Shown here piece by piece: positions 27,696-37,888 of a stretch of DNA of 64,000 nt. Under the pieces are notes generated by a model. That model did no database searches and was not told the origin of the DNA. It saw only the letters and a program-made list of their open reading frames with translations. The DNA is from CAVSRC01 sp963732845 (GTDB lineage Bacteria > Pseudomonadota > Alphaproteobacteria > Rhizobiales > Kaistiaceae), in NCBI GenBank assembly GCA_963732845.1, contig CAVTBE010000005.1, positions 1-64,000 on the forward strand. The letters are read 5' to 3'. Positions within the stretch are counted from its first letter, which is position 1. Each line of letters begins with the position of its first letter. The translations under genes were made by a program, and so were the position numbers.

Positions 27696-28773
27696 TGCCG
27701 GCCTTGCCGGCGCCGCCGCGATAGAGCGGGCTCGCCCGATAGCGCACGATGGCGAACTGGAGCAGGACGCCGACCGCCGCGGCGGCGGGAATGGCGACCA
27801 GCAAGCCGAGGAATCCGAAGAGCAGGCCGAAGGCGAAGAGCGCGAAGAGCAGCCAGACCGGATGCAGGCCGACGCGGGTGCCGATCAGATAGGGCTGCAA
27901 CACGTAGCCTTCGAGCACCTGGCCCGCCATGAAGACGGCGATGGTGGCGGCCAGCCAGATCCAGTCCGGCCAGAACTGGACGGTGGCAATGATAATCGAA
28001 GCGACAAAGCCGCTGGTGAAGCCCAGATAGGGGATGAAGCTGAGAATGCCGGCGGCCAGTCCGATGAGCAGGCCGTAGTTGAGGCCGATGGCGACCAGCC
28101 CGGCGGCATAGAACATGCCGAGCACCGTCCCCGACAGCATCTGGCCGCGCACGAAGGCAGCGACCTTCTCGTCCATGGCGCGGGCGAGCCGGCGGATGTC
28201 GTCGGCGTAGTCGCGCGGCAGCAATCCGTCGACCCAGGAGACCATGCGGTGCCAGTCGCGCAGCAGGTAGAAGACCACGAAGGGGGTGACGAAAAGCAGC
28301 GAGGCAATGTCGATCACCGTCCGCCCGCCGGTGAGGAGAGACGAGAGCAGCGTCTGCATGATGCTGGCGCCGTTGGCGAAGAAGCTGGTCAACGAGGAGC
28401 GCAGGCTCGCCGCGTCGATGCCGAGATAGCGCGCCCAATCGCTTTCCAACCACGGACCGAACAGCGTCTGCAGGCGCGCGATCAGGCTCGGCAACTGCTG
28501 CAGGAAATCGGCGAGCTGGCTGATCAGCACCGGCACGACGAGGATGAAGACGGCGACGAAGAGAATGAGGATGACCACCACCACGATGAGCGCCGCGATC
28601 GTGCGGTTGATCCCCCGCTTCTCCAGCCAGTTGGCGACCGGGTCGAGGGCATAGGCGAGCGCCGCGCCGGCGATGAAGGGCAGCAGAATGGCGCGGAAGA
28701 CGAACAGCACCGCGATGAAGACCGCCAGCGTGCCCAGCCAGAACAGCGTGATGCGGGTCTGGCGGCTCATCAT
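27688..28773 (-). CDS. AI-2E family (PerM-like) membrane transporter
   Basis: This 361-residue polytopic protein begins MMSRQTRITLFWLGTLAVF. It has about eight hydrophobic segments with the usual AI-2E layout. A helical pair comes first (LPFIAGAALAYALDPVANWL), then the soluble QQLPSLIARLQTLFGPWLES stretch. The conserved core follows: GMFYAAGLVAIGLNYGLLIG, ILSFIPYLGFTSGFVASII and GYVLQPYLIGTRVGLHPVWL. The exact substrate is unknown. The start forms an ATGA overlap with the CDP-alcohol phosphotransferase stop. A second ATG at 28770 is an alternative start. Confidence 0.88.
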   Translation of the reverse strand: MMSRQTRITLFWLGTLAVFIAVLFVFRAILLPFIAGAALAYALDPVANWLEKRGINRTIAALIVVVVILILFVAVFILVVPVLISQLADFLQQLPSLIARLQTLFGPWLESDWARYLGIDAASLRSSLTSFFANGASIMQTLLSSLLTGGRTVIDIASLLFVTPFVVFYLLRDWHRMVSWVDGLLPRDYADDIRRLARAMDEKVAAFVRGQMLSGTVLGMFYAAGLVAIGLNYGLLIGLAAGILSFIPYLGFTSGFVASIIIATVQFWPDWIWLAATIAVFMAGQVLEGYVLQPYLIGTRVGLHPVWLLFALFAFGLLFGFLGLLVAIPAAAAVGVLLQFAIVRYRASPLYRGGAGKAGNE

Positions 28774-29351
28774 GGCGGGTCCTCGCCAGGCGGCTGATCG
28801 GGCGAGCCGGCGGCGCTCTCGCCCAGCCCCATGTGGCGGACCCAGTCGACCAGATAGACGGCGGCGGAGCCGACGGTGAGGATGCCGACCAGATAGGCGA
28901 GGATCATGCGCACCATGTGAAGGTCGAGGCCGAGCGCCAGATCGCCGAGGACGACGCCGGCGAGCACGATCTGCACCACCGTGTTGACCTTGCTGATCGC
29001 CAGCGGGCGCATCTCCACCGGCTGGTCGAGCATCCACGACAGCACCACCGCGCCGATGATGAACAGGTCGCGGCTGACCACGAGGATCACCACCCACAGC
29101 GGCACCTCCGCCAACACGGCGAGCGAGATGTAGATCGAGACGAGCAGCGCCTTGTCGGCCAGCGGATCGAGATAGGAGCCGAGCGTGGAGCGCAGGTTGA
29201 AGCCGCGCGCCAGAAAGCCGTCGACGCCGTCGCTGACGCCGGCGACGATGAACACCACGAAGGCCGCCGGCGACTGGCCGGTGATCATCAGCCAGACGAT
29301 GAGCGGCACCAGCACCAACCTGCCGATCGTGATCAGATTGGGAATCGTCAC
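28770..29351 (-). CDS. CDP-alcohol phosphatidyltransferase
   Basis: This 193-residue integral membrane enzyme has the signature DG-x2-AR-x8-G-x3-D-x3-D read as SDGVDGFLARGFNL followed by RSTLGSYLDPLADKALLV (about residues 40-70). Its six helices begin MTIPNLITIGRLVLVPLIVW. It transfers a phosphatidyl group from CDP-diacylglycerol to an alcohol, most likely a PgsA- or cardiolipin-synthase-like step. A separate canonical pgsA lies at 37244. It is the first gene of the overlapping set with the AI-2E permease and hdaA, divergent from purM. Confidence 0.88.
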   Translation of the reverse strand: MTIPNLITIGRLVLVPLIVWLMITGQSPAAFVVFIVAGVSDGVDGFLARGFNLRSTLGSYLDPLADKALLVSIYISLAVLAEVPLWVVILVVSRDLFIIGAVVLSWMLDQPVEMRPLAISKVNTVVQIVLAGVVLGDLALGLDLHMVRMILAYLVGILTVGSAAVYLVDWVRHMGLGESAAGSPDQPPGEDPP

Positions 29352-29518
29352 CAGACGCCCTTGCCTCCACCCCGGCCGCCGACCGGTTCAACTGCTTAGA
29401 CATGGCATTGCTGGCCGGCAAGGCCAAGAGCGGCGCGGCCCGCCGCGGCCCCCTGGCATCTTGCTTTCCGATACCTTTTCATGGATTTGGATGCCAGCGG
29501 TCGGAGGCCCCTGAATCC

Positions 29519-30596
<1,078 letters not shown>

Positions 30597-30600
30597 GACA

Positions 30601-31263
30601 ATGCCCGACCGCAAGCGCGTTGCCATCCTCATTTCCGGGCGCGGCTCCAATATGAGCGCGCTCATCCGCGCCGCCGAGCGGCCCGACTATCCGGCCGAGA
30701 TCGTGCTGGTGCTGTCGAGCCGGTCGGACGCCGCCGGCCTCGCACGCGCGGCCGAGGCGGGCATCACCACCGCGATCGTCAGTTCCAAGGAGCACAAGGA
30801 CCGCGCCGAATTCGAGGCCATGATCGACGCCAAGCTCAAGGCGGCGCGCGTCGACATCGTCTGCCTCGCCGGCTTCATGCGGCTTCTGTCGGAGGATTTC
30901 GTCGAGCGCTGGCGCGACCGGGTAATCAACATCCACCCGTCGATCCTGCCCGCCTTCCAGGGACTCAACACGCACGAGCGGGCCATCGCGGCCGGCGTCA
31001 AGCTGCACGGCTGCACGGTGCATTTCGTGAGGCCCGCGATGGATGCCGGGCCGATCATCGCCCAGGCCGCCGTTCCGGTTCTCGCCACCGACACGCCGCA
31101 CGACCTCGCCGCCCGGGTGCTCGGCGCCGAGCACCGCATCTTTCCTGAAGCGCTGGCACTGGTGGCGGCGGAGCGCACGCGGGTGGTTGGCGAGCGGGTG
31201 GTGATCGCCGACCTGCCACCCGAGGCGGCGCTCGGCGTGCTCACCTCGCCGACCTCGATCTAG
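30601..31263 (+). CDS. purN: Phosphoribosylglycinamide formyltransferase
   Basis: This 220-residue GAR transformylase uses 10-formyl-THF. It starts MPDRKRVAILISGRGSNMSA; RGSNM binds the phosphate. Catalytic motifs are RVINIHPSILPAFQGLNTHE (Asn and His) and RPAMDAGPIIAQAAV (Asp). It lies four bases after purM and is clearly cotranscribed with it. The next gene, rlmJ, begins nine bases downstream. Length and motifs are standard. Confidence 0.97.
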   Translation: MPDRKRVAILISGRGSNMSALIRAAERPDYPAEIVLVLSSRSDAAGLARAAEAGITTAIVSSKEHKDRAEFEAMIDAKLKAARVDIVCLAGFMRLLSEDFVERWRDRVINIHPSILPAFQGLNTHERAIAAGVKLHGCTVHFVRPAMDAGPIIAQAAVPVLATDTPHDLAARVLGAEHRIFPEALALVAAERTRVVGERVVIADLPPEAALGVLTSPTSI

Positions 31264-31272
31264 GCGCCCTCC

Positions 31273-32136
31273 GTGAACTACCGCCACGCCTTTCATGCCG
31301 GGGGCTTCGCCGACGTGGTCAAGCACGCCGTGCTCGCTCTTCTCATCGAGCGGCTGAAGCAGAAGGACACCGCCTTCCGCGTGATCGACACTCATGCCGG
31401 CGTCGGGCTCTACGATCTTGCCGGCGACGAGGCGACACGCTCGGGAGAATGGCGGGACGGCATCGGCCGACTTTGGGGCCGGCTATGGCGGCACGACCTC
31501 GATCCCGGCCTCGCCGCCCTGCTCGCTCCGCTGCTCTCGGCGGTGCAGGCAGCCAATGCCGGCCGCGAGACACTCGGCCTCTATCCCGGCTCGCCGTGGA
31601 TCGCCCGCCATCTCCTCCGCCGGCAGGACCGGCTGACGGCGGTCGAGCTGCATCCGGACGACGCTCACGCGCTGGCGGACCTGTTTGCCGGCGACGTCCA
31701 GGTGCGCACCATCACGCTTGACGGCTGGCTGGCGCTCGGCGCCTTCCTGCCGCCCAAGGAGCGGCGCGGGCTGGTGCTGGTCGATCCGCCCTATGAGGAG
31801 ACGGACGAATTTGCCCGCCTCATCGACGGCTTCACTGACGCCCATCGCCGCTGGCCGACCGGCATCTATTGCCTGTGGTATCCGGTCAAGGAGCTCGCCG
31901 CCGTCGACCGGCTGCGGGTCGGCCTGGCGAAATCCGGCATCCGCCGGCTGCTCAGGGCGGAGCTTACGGTGCGCGCGCGCGGCGCCGGCGGCACCTTCAA
32001 CGGCACCGGCCTCGTCATCTGCAATCCGCCCTGGCAGTTCGCCGAGGCGCTCGCCGCGCTGCTGGCCGGCCTCGTGCCGATCCTGGCCGAGGGCGACGGC
32101 GCCGGCCACACCATCGACGAAATCGCCGCGGAGTGA
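31273..32136 (+). CDS. rlmJ: 23S rRNA (adenine-2030 N6)-methyltransferase
   Basis: This 287-residue protein starts at GTG 31273 with MNYRHAFHAGGFADVVKHAV, the invariant RlmJ N-terminus. The AdoMet site follows in RVIDTHAGVGLYDL and LYPGSPWIARHLLR. The catalytic DPPY motif is in LVLVDPPYEETDEF at about residue 172. GTFNGTGLVICNPPWQF is near the end. It methylates A2030 of 23S rRNA. It may be read through from purMN. Confidence 0.95.
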   Translation: MNYRHAFHAGGFADVVKHAVLALLIERLKQKDTAFRVIDTHAGVGLYDLAGDEATRSGEWRDGIGRLWGRLWRHDLDPGLAALLAPLLSAVQAANAGRETLGLYPGSPWIARHLLRRQDRLTAVELHPDDAHALADLFAGDVQVRTITLDGWLALGAFLPPKERRGLVLVDPPYEETDEFARLIDGFTDAHRRWPTGIYCLWYPVKELAAVDRLRVGLAKSGIRRLLRAELTVRARGAGGTFNGTGLVICNPPWQFAEALAALLAGLVPILAEGDGAGHTIDEIAAE

Positions 32137-32209
32137 CGCTGCTTGCCTTGACCGGACGCAGGGCCCGTCGCATTGTCCCGATCACAAGGAAGACGGGGAG
32201 ACGACAGCC

Positions 32210-32662
32210 ATGCTGCGCATCCTGATGGGTCTTGCGGCACTGGCCCTTCTGGCCATCCCGGCTCAGGCGGCTGACTACTACAACGGCTATGACGAGAGCT
32301 ATGTGGGCGTGCCCTATTGCACGCATTTCCACTGCCTGCCGGTCTGCGACGAGGCCAAGGTACTCGCCAAGGTCACCAACAAGTTCGCCTATTACGATGC
32401 GAATATCATCGGCAGCGGCCTGAGGATCGCCGATATCGGCGGAATCCGCGAAACCAAGGTGAGCATCGACGGGCACGGCCTGATCCCGCGCCGCTACTGC
32501 CACGCCACCGCCACGCTCTCCGACGGCAGGCGGTCCGAGCTGGTCTATCTGATCGAGTTCCAGGCCGGTTTCGCCTCGATCCACTGGGGCGTGCAGTCCT
32601 GCCTGCCTGGCTACGACCCCTACCGGGTCTACGGCGCCTGGTGCCGCTCCATCCGTCCGTGA
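32210..32662 (+). CDS. Secreted hypothetical protein
   Basis: This 150-residue protein starts MLRILMGLAALALLAIPAQA (signal peptide, cut after AQA). The mature part begins ADYYNGYDESYVGVPYCTHF, with Cys residues in CTHFHCLPVCDE, RYCHATATL, VQSCLPGY and AWCRS. Six or more Cys suggest periplasmic disulfides. AAGGAAGACGGGGAG precedes the ATG. It overlaps the RNase T2 gene as GTGA, so it is translationally coupled to it and may be a partner or inhibitor. That role is inference only; I do not recognise the family. Confidence 0.75.
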   Translation: MLRILMGLAALALLAIPAQAADYYNGYDESYVGVPYCTHFHCLPVCDEAKVLAKVTNKFAYYDANIIGSGLRIADIGGIRETKVSIDGHGLIPRRYCHATATLSDGRRSELVYLIEFQAGFASIHWGVQSCLPGYDPYRVYGAWCRSIRP

Positions 32663-33276
32663 GACGCACCAGCCTTTTCGCCGCGTTCCTTCTGATTGCC
32701 GCGTCGGCTCTTGCCGGCGGCAGGCCCGGCGATTTCGATTTCTACGTCCTGTCGCTGTCGTGGTCGCCGACCTATTGCGCCACCGACGGCCGGCCCGATC
32801 CGGTCCAGTGCAACACGCCGCACGGTTTCGTCGTCCACGGCCTGTGGCCGCAATATGAGAGCGGCTACCCCTCCGACTGCCCGTCCAACATGCCGCGCCG
32901 TGTCAGCCAGAAGATCGTCGACGGTCTCGCCGACATCATGCCGGGCGCCGGGCTCGTCAATCACGAATGGCAGAAGCACGGGATGTGTTCCGGCCTCAAC
33001 CAGGCCAGCTACTTCGCCACGCTCAGGCGCTCATCGGAAGCGGTGACGCTGCCGGCGTCGCTTGCCGGCCGCCGCCTCGCCCCGCGCGAGATCGAAGCCG
33101 CCTTCATCGCCGCCAATCCGCGCATGACCGAGACCGGCATCGCCGTCGTCTGCAATCGCGGGCTCCTGCAGGAGGTGCGCATCTGCCTGACCAAGGCCCT
33201 CACCTTCCGCCGCTGCCTGGAGGTCGACCGGCGCGGCTGCGGCGTGCCCGAGATCACGGTGCCGCAGGGTCGCTGA
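32659..33276 (+). CDS. Secreted ribonuclease T2
   Basis: This 205-residue protein starts at GTG 32659 with VRRTSLFAAFLLIAASALAG as signal peptide. RNase T2 signatures are complete. CAS I is GFVVHGLWPQYESGYPSDC and CAS II is VNHEWQKHGMCSG, each with its catalytic His. Cys pairs (YCATDG, VQCNTPHG, EVRICL, FRRCLE, RGCGVP) support periplasmic folding. It cleaves RNA without base specificity, scavenging periplasmic or external RNA. The start overlaps the stop of the preceding secreted protein. Confidence 0.93.
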   Translation: MRRTSLFAAFLLIAASALAGGRPGDFDFYVLSLSWSPTYCATDGRPDPVQCNTPHGFVVHGLWPQYESGYPSDCPSNMPRRVSQKIVDGLADIMPGAGLVNHEWQKHGMCSGLNQASYFATLRRSSEAVTLPASLAGRRLAPREIEAAFIAANPRMTETGIAVVCNRGLLQEVRICLTKALTFRRCLEVDRRGCGVPEITVPQGR

Positions 33277-33289
33277 AGCCGGCCAGGCC

Positions 33290-33445
33290 GTAGCCCGGAT
33301 GGAGCGAGAGCGTAATCCGGGACGGAAATTTGCCCGGTTCGAGGTCTTCATCCTGAGGTGGCGGCCGTAAGGCGGCCCTCGAAGGATGGGCCTCATGGGT
33401 TCGAGGCTCCCCCGGACCAGATCCGGGGTCGCACCTCACCATGAG
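33290..33445. repeat. Dispersed intergenic palindromes
   Basis: Three inverted-repeat blocks are visible. One is cccggat (33294-33300) with atccggg (33315-33321). Another is around ggcggccgtaaggcggcc near 33360. The third is ccccggaccagatccgggg near 33412-33430. They resemble widespread Rhizobiales extragenic repeats and share no sequence with the cluster at 8.5 kb. No gene is supported here. Confidence 0.65.
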
Positions 33446-33464
33446 GGTCGAAGCTTTGGGCCGG

Positions 33465-33510
33465 CACAAAAACGAAAAACGCCCCGCTGCGACGCACGCA
33501 GCGGGGCGTT
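33465..33510 (-). terminator. Rho-independent terminator of the porin gene
   Basis: A perfect 13-bp stem, AACGCCCCGCTGC (33478-33490) with GCAGCGGGGCGTT (33498-33510), encloses a 7-base loop. On the minus strand a T-rich tail (GTTTTTCGTTTTTG) follows directly. It lies 22 bp after the stop of the minus-strand outer-membrane protein gene. Confidence 0.93.
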
Positions 33511-33532
33511 GATCTCGATCGGGCGTGGCCGA

Positions 33533-34102
33533 TCAGAACTTCACGGCAACGCCAACGGTCACATCGTCGGCGGTCTGGCTGACGGTGGCGCCGCCAACCG
33601 ACGCCGAGCCGAGATCGGTGTGGCGATACTCGAGACGGCCGGTGAGGTTGCTGGTCAGAGCCGCCTCGATGCCGGCGCCCAGCGTCCAGCCGGTCTTGGT
33701 CGTCGACGCGCCACCGTTCTTGATGTCGCCGAAGGCGAGGCCGCCGGTGCCGTAGAACAGGTAACGGTCATAGGCGTAACCGACACGACCGCGCAGCGAC
33801 GAATCCCAGCTGTTCGATTTCCGGTTGGTGCCCGTGATGTCGCCTTCGACGCCGAGGACGACGTTGGGGCTGACCTGGAAGTTGTAGCCAGCCAAGCCGC
33901 CGCCCAGGAAGCCGTCGGTGGTGCCCCAGCCATAGCCGCCGGTGAGACCGACATAGGGTCCGGTCCAGTTGAACGCCGGTGCCGGGTTGTAGACTTGGTC
34001 CGCCGGCGGCGGCTGGTAGTTCGGCAGGTCGGCGGCAAGCGCGACGCCGGCGCTAGCCACGAGCGCCAGAGCGCTTACGCCGATGGTTCGAATGGAAAAC
34101 AT
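33533..34102 (-). CDS. Outer-membrane beta-barrel protein (Omp25/RopB-like)
   Basis: This 189-residue protein starts MFSIRTIGVSALALVASAGV (signal peptide cut after ALAA). A short Pro-rich stretch (LPNYQPPPADQVYNPAPAF) precedes NWTGPYVGLTGGYGWGTTDG. Amphipathic strands follow and the C-terminus is DDVTVGVAVKF, with the terminal Phe typical of barrel proteins. The WTGPYVGL motif and length fit the small eight-stranded porin-like family abundant in Rhizobiales. It has its own strong terminator, so it is probably monocistronic and highly expressed. The 288-bp upstream region holds its promoter; no operator was recognised. Confidence 0.92.
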   Translation of the reverse strand: MFSIRTIGVSALALVASAGVALAADLPNYQPPPADQVYNPAPAFNWTGPYVGLTGGYGWGTTDGFLGGGLAGYNFQVSPNVVLGVEGDITGTNRKSNSWDSSLRGRVGYAYDRYLFYGTGGLAFGDIKNGGASTTKTGWTLGAGIEAALTSNLTGRLEYRHTDLGSASVGGATVSQTADDVTVGVAVKF

Positions 34103-34390
34103 GTTCTACTCCTCGTTCTTGCCTGGCGACATCAAGACAAAGCCGCCCACGACGCCAGGTTCCCGCGTTCTTCTGGCCGCCGATATGCGAGCAGGAATAC
34201 GGCGTAAACGTTAATGAAATACGGCCGCAAAGCGGCGATTCGATGATCGATCGTGGCGTTGCAACAATGTGACAATCTTGGCACAACCCGTTGAACGGAC
34301 TGGCATTTGGACATTTGCCCGATGCGTCCTATCTAGGCCCTGCCCGGCGCGGCGCGGCTCCTGATGATTAAATAGGGTTAACCAACCGTT

Positions 34391-35122
34391 ATGCTAGATC
34401 CCTCCCCCATCGCGCTGGTCACCGGCGGCGCACGCCGCATCGGTTGCGCCATCGTCGCGGACCTCGCCGCGCATGGCTGGGCGGTCGCCATCCACTGCAA
34501 CCATTCGCGTGACGAAGCCGAAGACCTCGCCGCGGCAATCGGCAGGGACGGCGGCCGCGCCGTGGTCGTCACCGGCGATCTCGCCGATCCGGCGACGCCG
34601 GCCCGCGTCATCGGCGATGCGGCAAGCGCGCTCGGTCCGCTGACGCTGCTGGTCAACAACGCCTCGATCTTCGAATTCGATGCGGTCGGGTCGCTCGACC
34701 GGGCGTTGTGGGAGCGGCAGATGGCGATCAACCTGACGGCGCCGGTGTTCCTGGCGGAAGCCTTCGCCGGGCAGATCGCCGAGGGTGCCGAGGGCAATGT
34801 CGTCAATCTGCTCGACCAAAGCATCTGGCGGCCGACACCTACCAACTTTTCCTATCAGATCAGCAAGGCGGCACTCGCCGCGGCCACCGAGAGGCTGGCC
34901 CAGGCGCTGGCGCCGCATGTGCGCGTCAACGGCATCGCGCCCGGGCCGGCGCTGCCCAGCGTCCGGCAGACCGACGAGGGTTACCGCCAGCTCGTCGGCG
35001 CCACCCCGCTCCGCCGCGCACCGGCGCTGACGGAATTCGGCCGCACCATCCGCTATATTGTCGAGACGCACTCGATCACCGGCCAGGTGATCGGCCTCGA
35101 CGGCGGTCAGCACCTCGCCTGA
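34391..35122 (+). CDS. SDR family oxidoreductase (pteridine-reductase-like)
   Basis: This 243-residue short-chain dehydrogenase starts MLDPSPIALVTGGARRIGCA with the NAD(P)-binding TGGARRIG motif at about residue 11. NNASIFEFDAVG is the NNAS structural motif. FSYQISKAALAAATERLA holds the catalytic Tyr and Lys, and GIAPGPALPSVRQTDEG the PG turn. The basic HCNHSRDEAE after beta-2 fits NADPH use. The family next to uvrC in Rhizobiales is annotated as pteridine-reductase-like; the substrate is not provable here. It lies 25 bp upstream of uvrC in the same direction. Confidence 0.88.
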   Translation: MLDPSPIALVTGGARRIGCAIVADLAAHGWAVAIHCNHSRDEAEDLAAAIGRDGGRAVVVTGDLADPATPARVIGDAASALGPLTLLVNNASIFEFDAVGSLDRALWERQMAINLTAPVFLAEAFAGQIAEGAEGNVVNLLDQSIWRPTPTNFSYQISKAALAAATERLAQALAPHVRVNGIAPGPALPSVRQTDEGYRQLVGATPLRRAPALTEFGRTIRYIVETHSITGQVIGLDGGQHLA

Positions 35123-35147
35123 CCGACCGGCTACCCGCGCCAACGCC

Positions 35148-37091
35148 ATGACCGACACGGCCACGACAGATTCGGAGAAGACGACGGGCAAGCCGGCGCG
35201 CACCGGCCCCGCGGTCATCGCCGACATCGTCAGGCGGCTGCCCAACGGCCCCGGCGTCTATCGCATGATCGACGCCAAGGGCACGGTGCTCTATGTCGGC
35301 AAGGCGCGCAGCCTCAAGAAGCGGGTGCAGAGCTACACGCGCACCGCCGGCCTCTCCGGCCGCATCCAGCGCGTCATCATGGCGACCGCCGCCATGGAGT
35401 TCGTCTCGACCAGTAGCGAGACCGAGGCGCTGCTGCTCGAAGCCAATCTCATCAAGCGGCTGCGGCCGCGCTACAACGTGCTGCTCCGGGACGACAAGTC
35501 GTTCCCCTACATCCTCATCACCGGCGATCACAAGGCGCCGCAGATCGCCAAGCATCGCGGCGCGCGCACGCGCAAGGGCGATTATTTCGGTCCCTTCGCC
35601 TCGGCCGGCGCGGTCGGCCGCACGATCAACGCGCTGGAGCGCGCCTTCCTGTTGCGCTCGTGCTCGGACGCCGTCTTCGACAGCCGCACGCGGCCCTGCC
35701 TGCTCTACCAGATCAAGCGCTGCTCGGCGCCCTGCACCGGCGAGATCAGCCTCGAGGATTACGGGCTGCTGGTGAACGAAGCCAAGGACTTCCTCTCCGG
35801 CCGCAGTCAGGCGGTGCGCGCCACGCTGCAGACGGCGATGTCGGCGGCGGCCGACCAACTCGATTTCGAGCAGGCGGCCCGCTATCGCGACCGCCTCGCC
35901 GCCCTCTCCCACGTGCAGAGCCATCAGGGCATCAATCCGCAGACCGTCGAGCAGGCGGACCTTTTCGCCGTGCATCAGGCCGGCGGCCAGACCTGCATCC
36001 AGGTCTTCTTCTTCCGCACGGGGCAGAACTGGGGCAACCGCGCCTATTTCCCGCGCGCCGACAAGGGGCTGGAGGCGGGTGCCGTGCTCGGCGCCTTCCT
36101 TGCCCAGTTCTACGACGACAAGCCGGCGCCCAAGCTGATCCTGCTGTCGCACGATTTCGAGGAGCGGGCGCTGCTCGAAGCGGCGCTGAGCGAGCGCGCC
36201 GGCATGCGGGTCAGCGTGACCGTCCCCCAGCGCGGCGAGAAGAAGGAGCTGGTCGACCATGCGGCCGCCAATGCCCGTGAGGCGCTCGGCCGCGAACTGG
36301 CGCAGGCCTCGTCGCAGCGCACGCTGCTCGAAGGCTTCGCCGAGCGTTTCGGATTGCCCGAGACGCCGCGCCGCATCGAAGTCTACGACAACAGCCACAT
36401 CATGGGCACCAACGCCGTCGGCGGCATGATCGTCTCCGGTCCGGACGGCTTCGTCAAAGGCCAGTATCGCAAGTTCAACATGCGCGCCGAGGATCTCACC
36501 CCCGGCGACGATTACGCCATGATGCGCGAGATGCTGGGACGGCGCTTCGCGCGCCTGATCAAGGAAGCGGGACCGCGCGAAGAGCCGGCAGAGGAAGGCG
36601 ACGAGGAGAGCACGGCGGAGACCGGGACGATCGGCCCGTGGCCCGACGTGCTGCTGATCGACGGCGGCCGCGGCCAGCTCGCCGTCGTGACTGAGACGCT
36701 CAACGCGCTCGGCGTCACCGACCTGCCGCTGATCGGCGTCGCCAAGGGACCGGACCGCGACGCCGGACGCGAGACCTTCTACATGAACGGCCGCGAATCC
36801 TTCATGCTGCCGCCGCGCGACCCGGTGCTCTATTTCGTCCAGCGGCTGCGTGACGAGGCGCATCGCTTCGCCATCGGCTCGCATCGGGCGCGGCGCAAGT
36901 CGGACATCGCGCGCAGCCCCCTCGACGAGATCGACGGCATCGGGCCGGCACGCAAACGGGCGCTGCTGCGCCATTTCGGCACGGCCAAGGCGGTCGGCCG
37001 GGCGAGCATCGACGACCTTTGCGCGGTGCCCGGAATTTCCGACGAGATGGCGCGGGCGATCTACGGTTTCTTCAACCAGAGCGCCGATTGA
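35148..37091 (+). CDS. uvrC: Excinuclease ABC subunit C
   Basis: This 647-residue nucleotide-excision-repair endonuclease makes both incisions with UvrAB. The GIY-YIG domain is seen in GPGVYRMIDAKGTVLYVGKA (about residues 33-52), with ATAAMEFVSTSSETEALLLE after it. A UVR motif is in LQTAMSAAADQLDFEQAARY. The RNase H-like C-terminal nuclease has RRIEVYDNSHIMGTNAVGGM and PDVLLIDGGRGQL. Paired helix-hairpin-helix motifs (IDGIGPARKRALLRHFGTAK) close the protein. The start after a disordered MTDTATTDSEKTTGKPAR follows family practice. Confidence 0.97.
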   Translation: MTDTATTDSEKTTGKPARTGPAVIADIVRRLPNGPGVYRMIDAKGTVLYVGKARSLKKRVQSYTRTAGLSGRIQRVIMATAAMEFVSTSSETEALLLEANLIKRLRPRYNVLLRDDKSFPYILITGDHKAPQIAKHRGARTRKGDYFGPFASAGAVGRTINALERAFLLRSCSDAVFDSRTRPCLLYQIKRCSAPCTGEISLEDYGLLVNEAKDFLSGRSQAVRATLQTAMSAAADQLDFEQAARYRDRLAALSHVQSHQGINPQTVEQADLFAVHQAGGQTCIQVFFFRTGQNWGNRAYFPRADKGLEAGAVLGAFLAQFYDDKPAPKLILLSHDFEERALLEAALSERAGMRVSVTVPQRGEKKELVDHAAANAREALGRELAQASSQRTLLEGFAERFGLPETPRRIEVYDNSHIMGTNAVGGMIVSGPDGFVKGQYRKFNMRAEDLTPGDDYAMMREMLGRRFARLIKEAGPREEPAEEGDEESTAETGTIGPWPDVLLIDGGRGQLAVVTETLNALGVTDLPLIGVAKGPDRDAGRETFYMNGRESFMLPPRDPVLYFVQRLRDEAHRFAIGSHRARRKSDIARSPLDEIDGIGPARKRALLRHFGTAKAVGRASIDDLCAVPGISDEMARAIYGFFNQSAD

Positions 37092-37243
37092 CCGGGCCGG
37101 ACAAAGTGCCAGATAGGGGCGGGTCCGGCGCATCCCGCAAAGCGGCCATGGCGGAGGGTGCCTTTCCCGCCGCCGAGGCGCTAGGATTGGCGAGCAGCCG
37201 ATGAGCGCAGTGGTGGCCGTCACCCGGCCACGGACGGAATCCG

Positions 37244-37888
37244 ATGAACAAGACGCAGCCAATTCAGCAGCCCGATAGCGGGCAGGCCCAAAGCAGCCAG
37301 GCCCACGCCTTTTCGCTGCCCAACCTGCTGACCTATTTTCGTATCTTCGCGGTGCTGCTGTTGGTGGCCTTCTTCTACATGGAGAGCACCGCCAGCCGCT
37401 GGCTGAGCTTCGCCGTCTTCATCGCCGCCACGGTGTCCGATTTCTTCGACGGCTACCTCGCCCGCGCCTGGCAGCAGCAATCGGCCATCGGCCGCATCCT
37501 TGATCCGATTGCCGACAAGCTGCTGGTGGCGACCGCCCTGCTCCTGCTCGTCTCCGACGGCACCATCTCCGGCTGGTCGGTGCTGGCGGCGATCGTCATC
37601 CTCACCCGCGAGATCTCGGTGTCGGGCCTGCGCGAATTCCTCGCCGAACTGCGCGTCAGCGTGCCGGTGACGACGCTGGCCAAATGGAAGACGACGATGC
37701 AGATGATCGCCATCGGCTTCCTGCTGGCGGGGCCGGCCGGCGACAAGCTGATGCGCTACTACATCCAGGACTTCGGCCTGTTCACCTATGTCGGCCTGCT
37801 GCTGCTGTGGATATCGGCGCTGATCACCGTCTATACCGGCTACGACTATTTCCGCGCCGGCCTGCGCCATCTGATGGGAAGCGAGTGA
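37244..37888 (+). CDS. pgsA: CDP-diacylglycerol--glycerol-3-phosphate 3-phosphatidyltransferase
   Basis: This 214-residue membrane enzyme makes phosphatidylglycerol-phosphate. After a polar Gln-rich N-terminus it starts FSLPNLLTYFRIFAVLLLVA. The CDP-alcohol signature reads SDFFDGYLARAWQQQ followed by SAIGRILDPIADKLLV (about residues 65-95). Later helices include MQMIAIGFLLAGPAGDKLMR and YVGLLLLWISALITVYTGYD. The stop TGA shares a base with the moaD start (TGATG), so pgsA and moaD are coupled. Confidence 0.95.
   Translation: MNKTQPIQQPDSGQAQSSQAHAFSLPNLLTYFRIFAVLLLVAFFYMESTASRWLSFAVFIAATVSDFFDGYLARAWQQQSAIGRILDPIADKLLVATALLLLVSDGTISGWSVLAAIVILTREISVSGLREFLAELRVSVPVTTLAKWKTTMQMIAIGFLLAGPAGDKLMRYYIQDFGLFTYVGLLLLWISALITVYTGYDYFRAGLRHLMGSE

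Noticed and set aside
35076..37262. 728-codon open frame antisense to uvrC
   Set aside because: It is a codon-bias shadow; uvrC has all expected domains on the plus strand.
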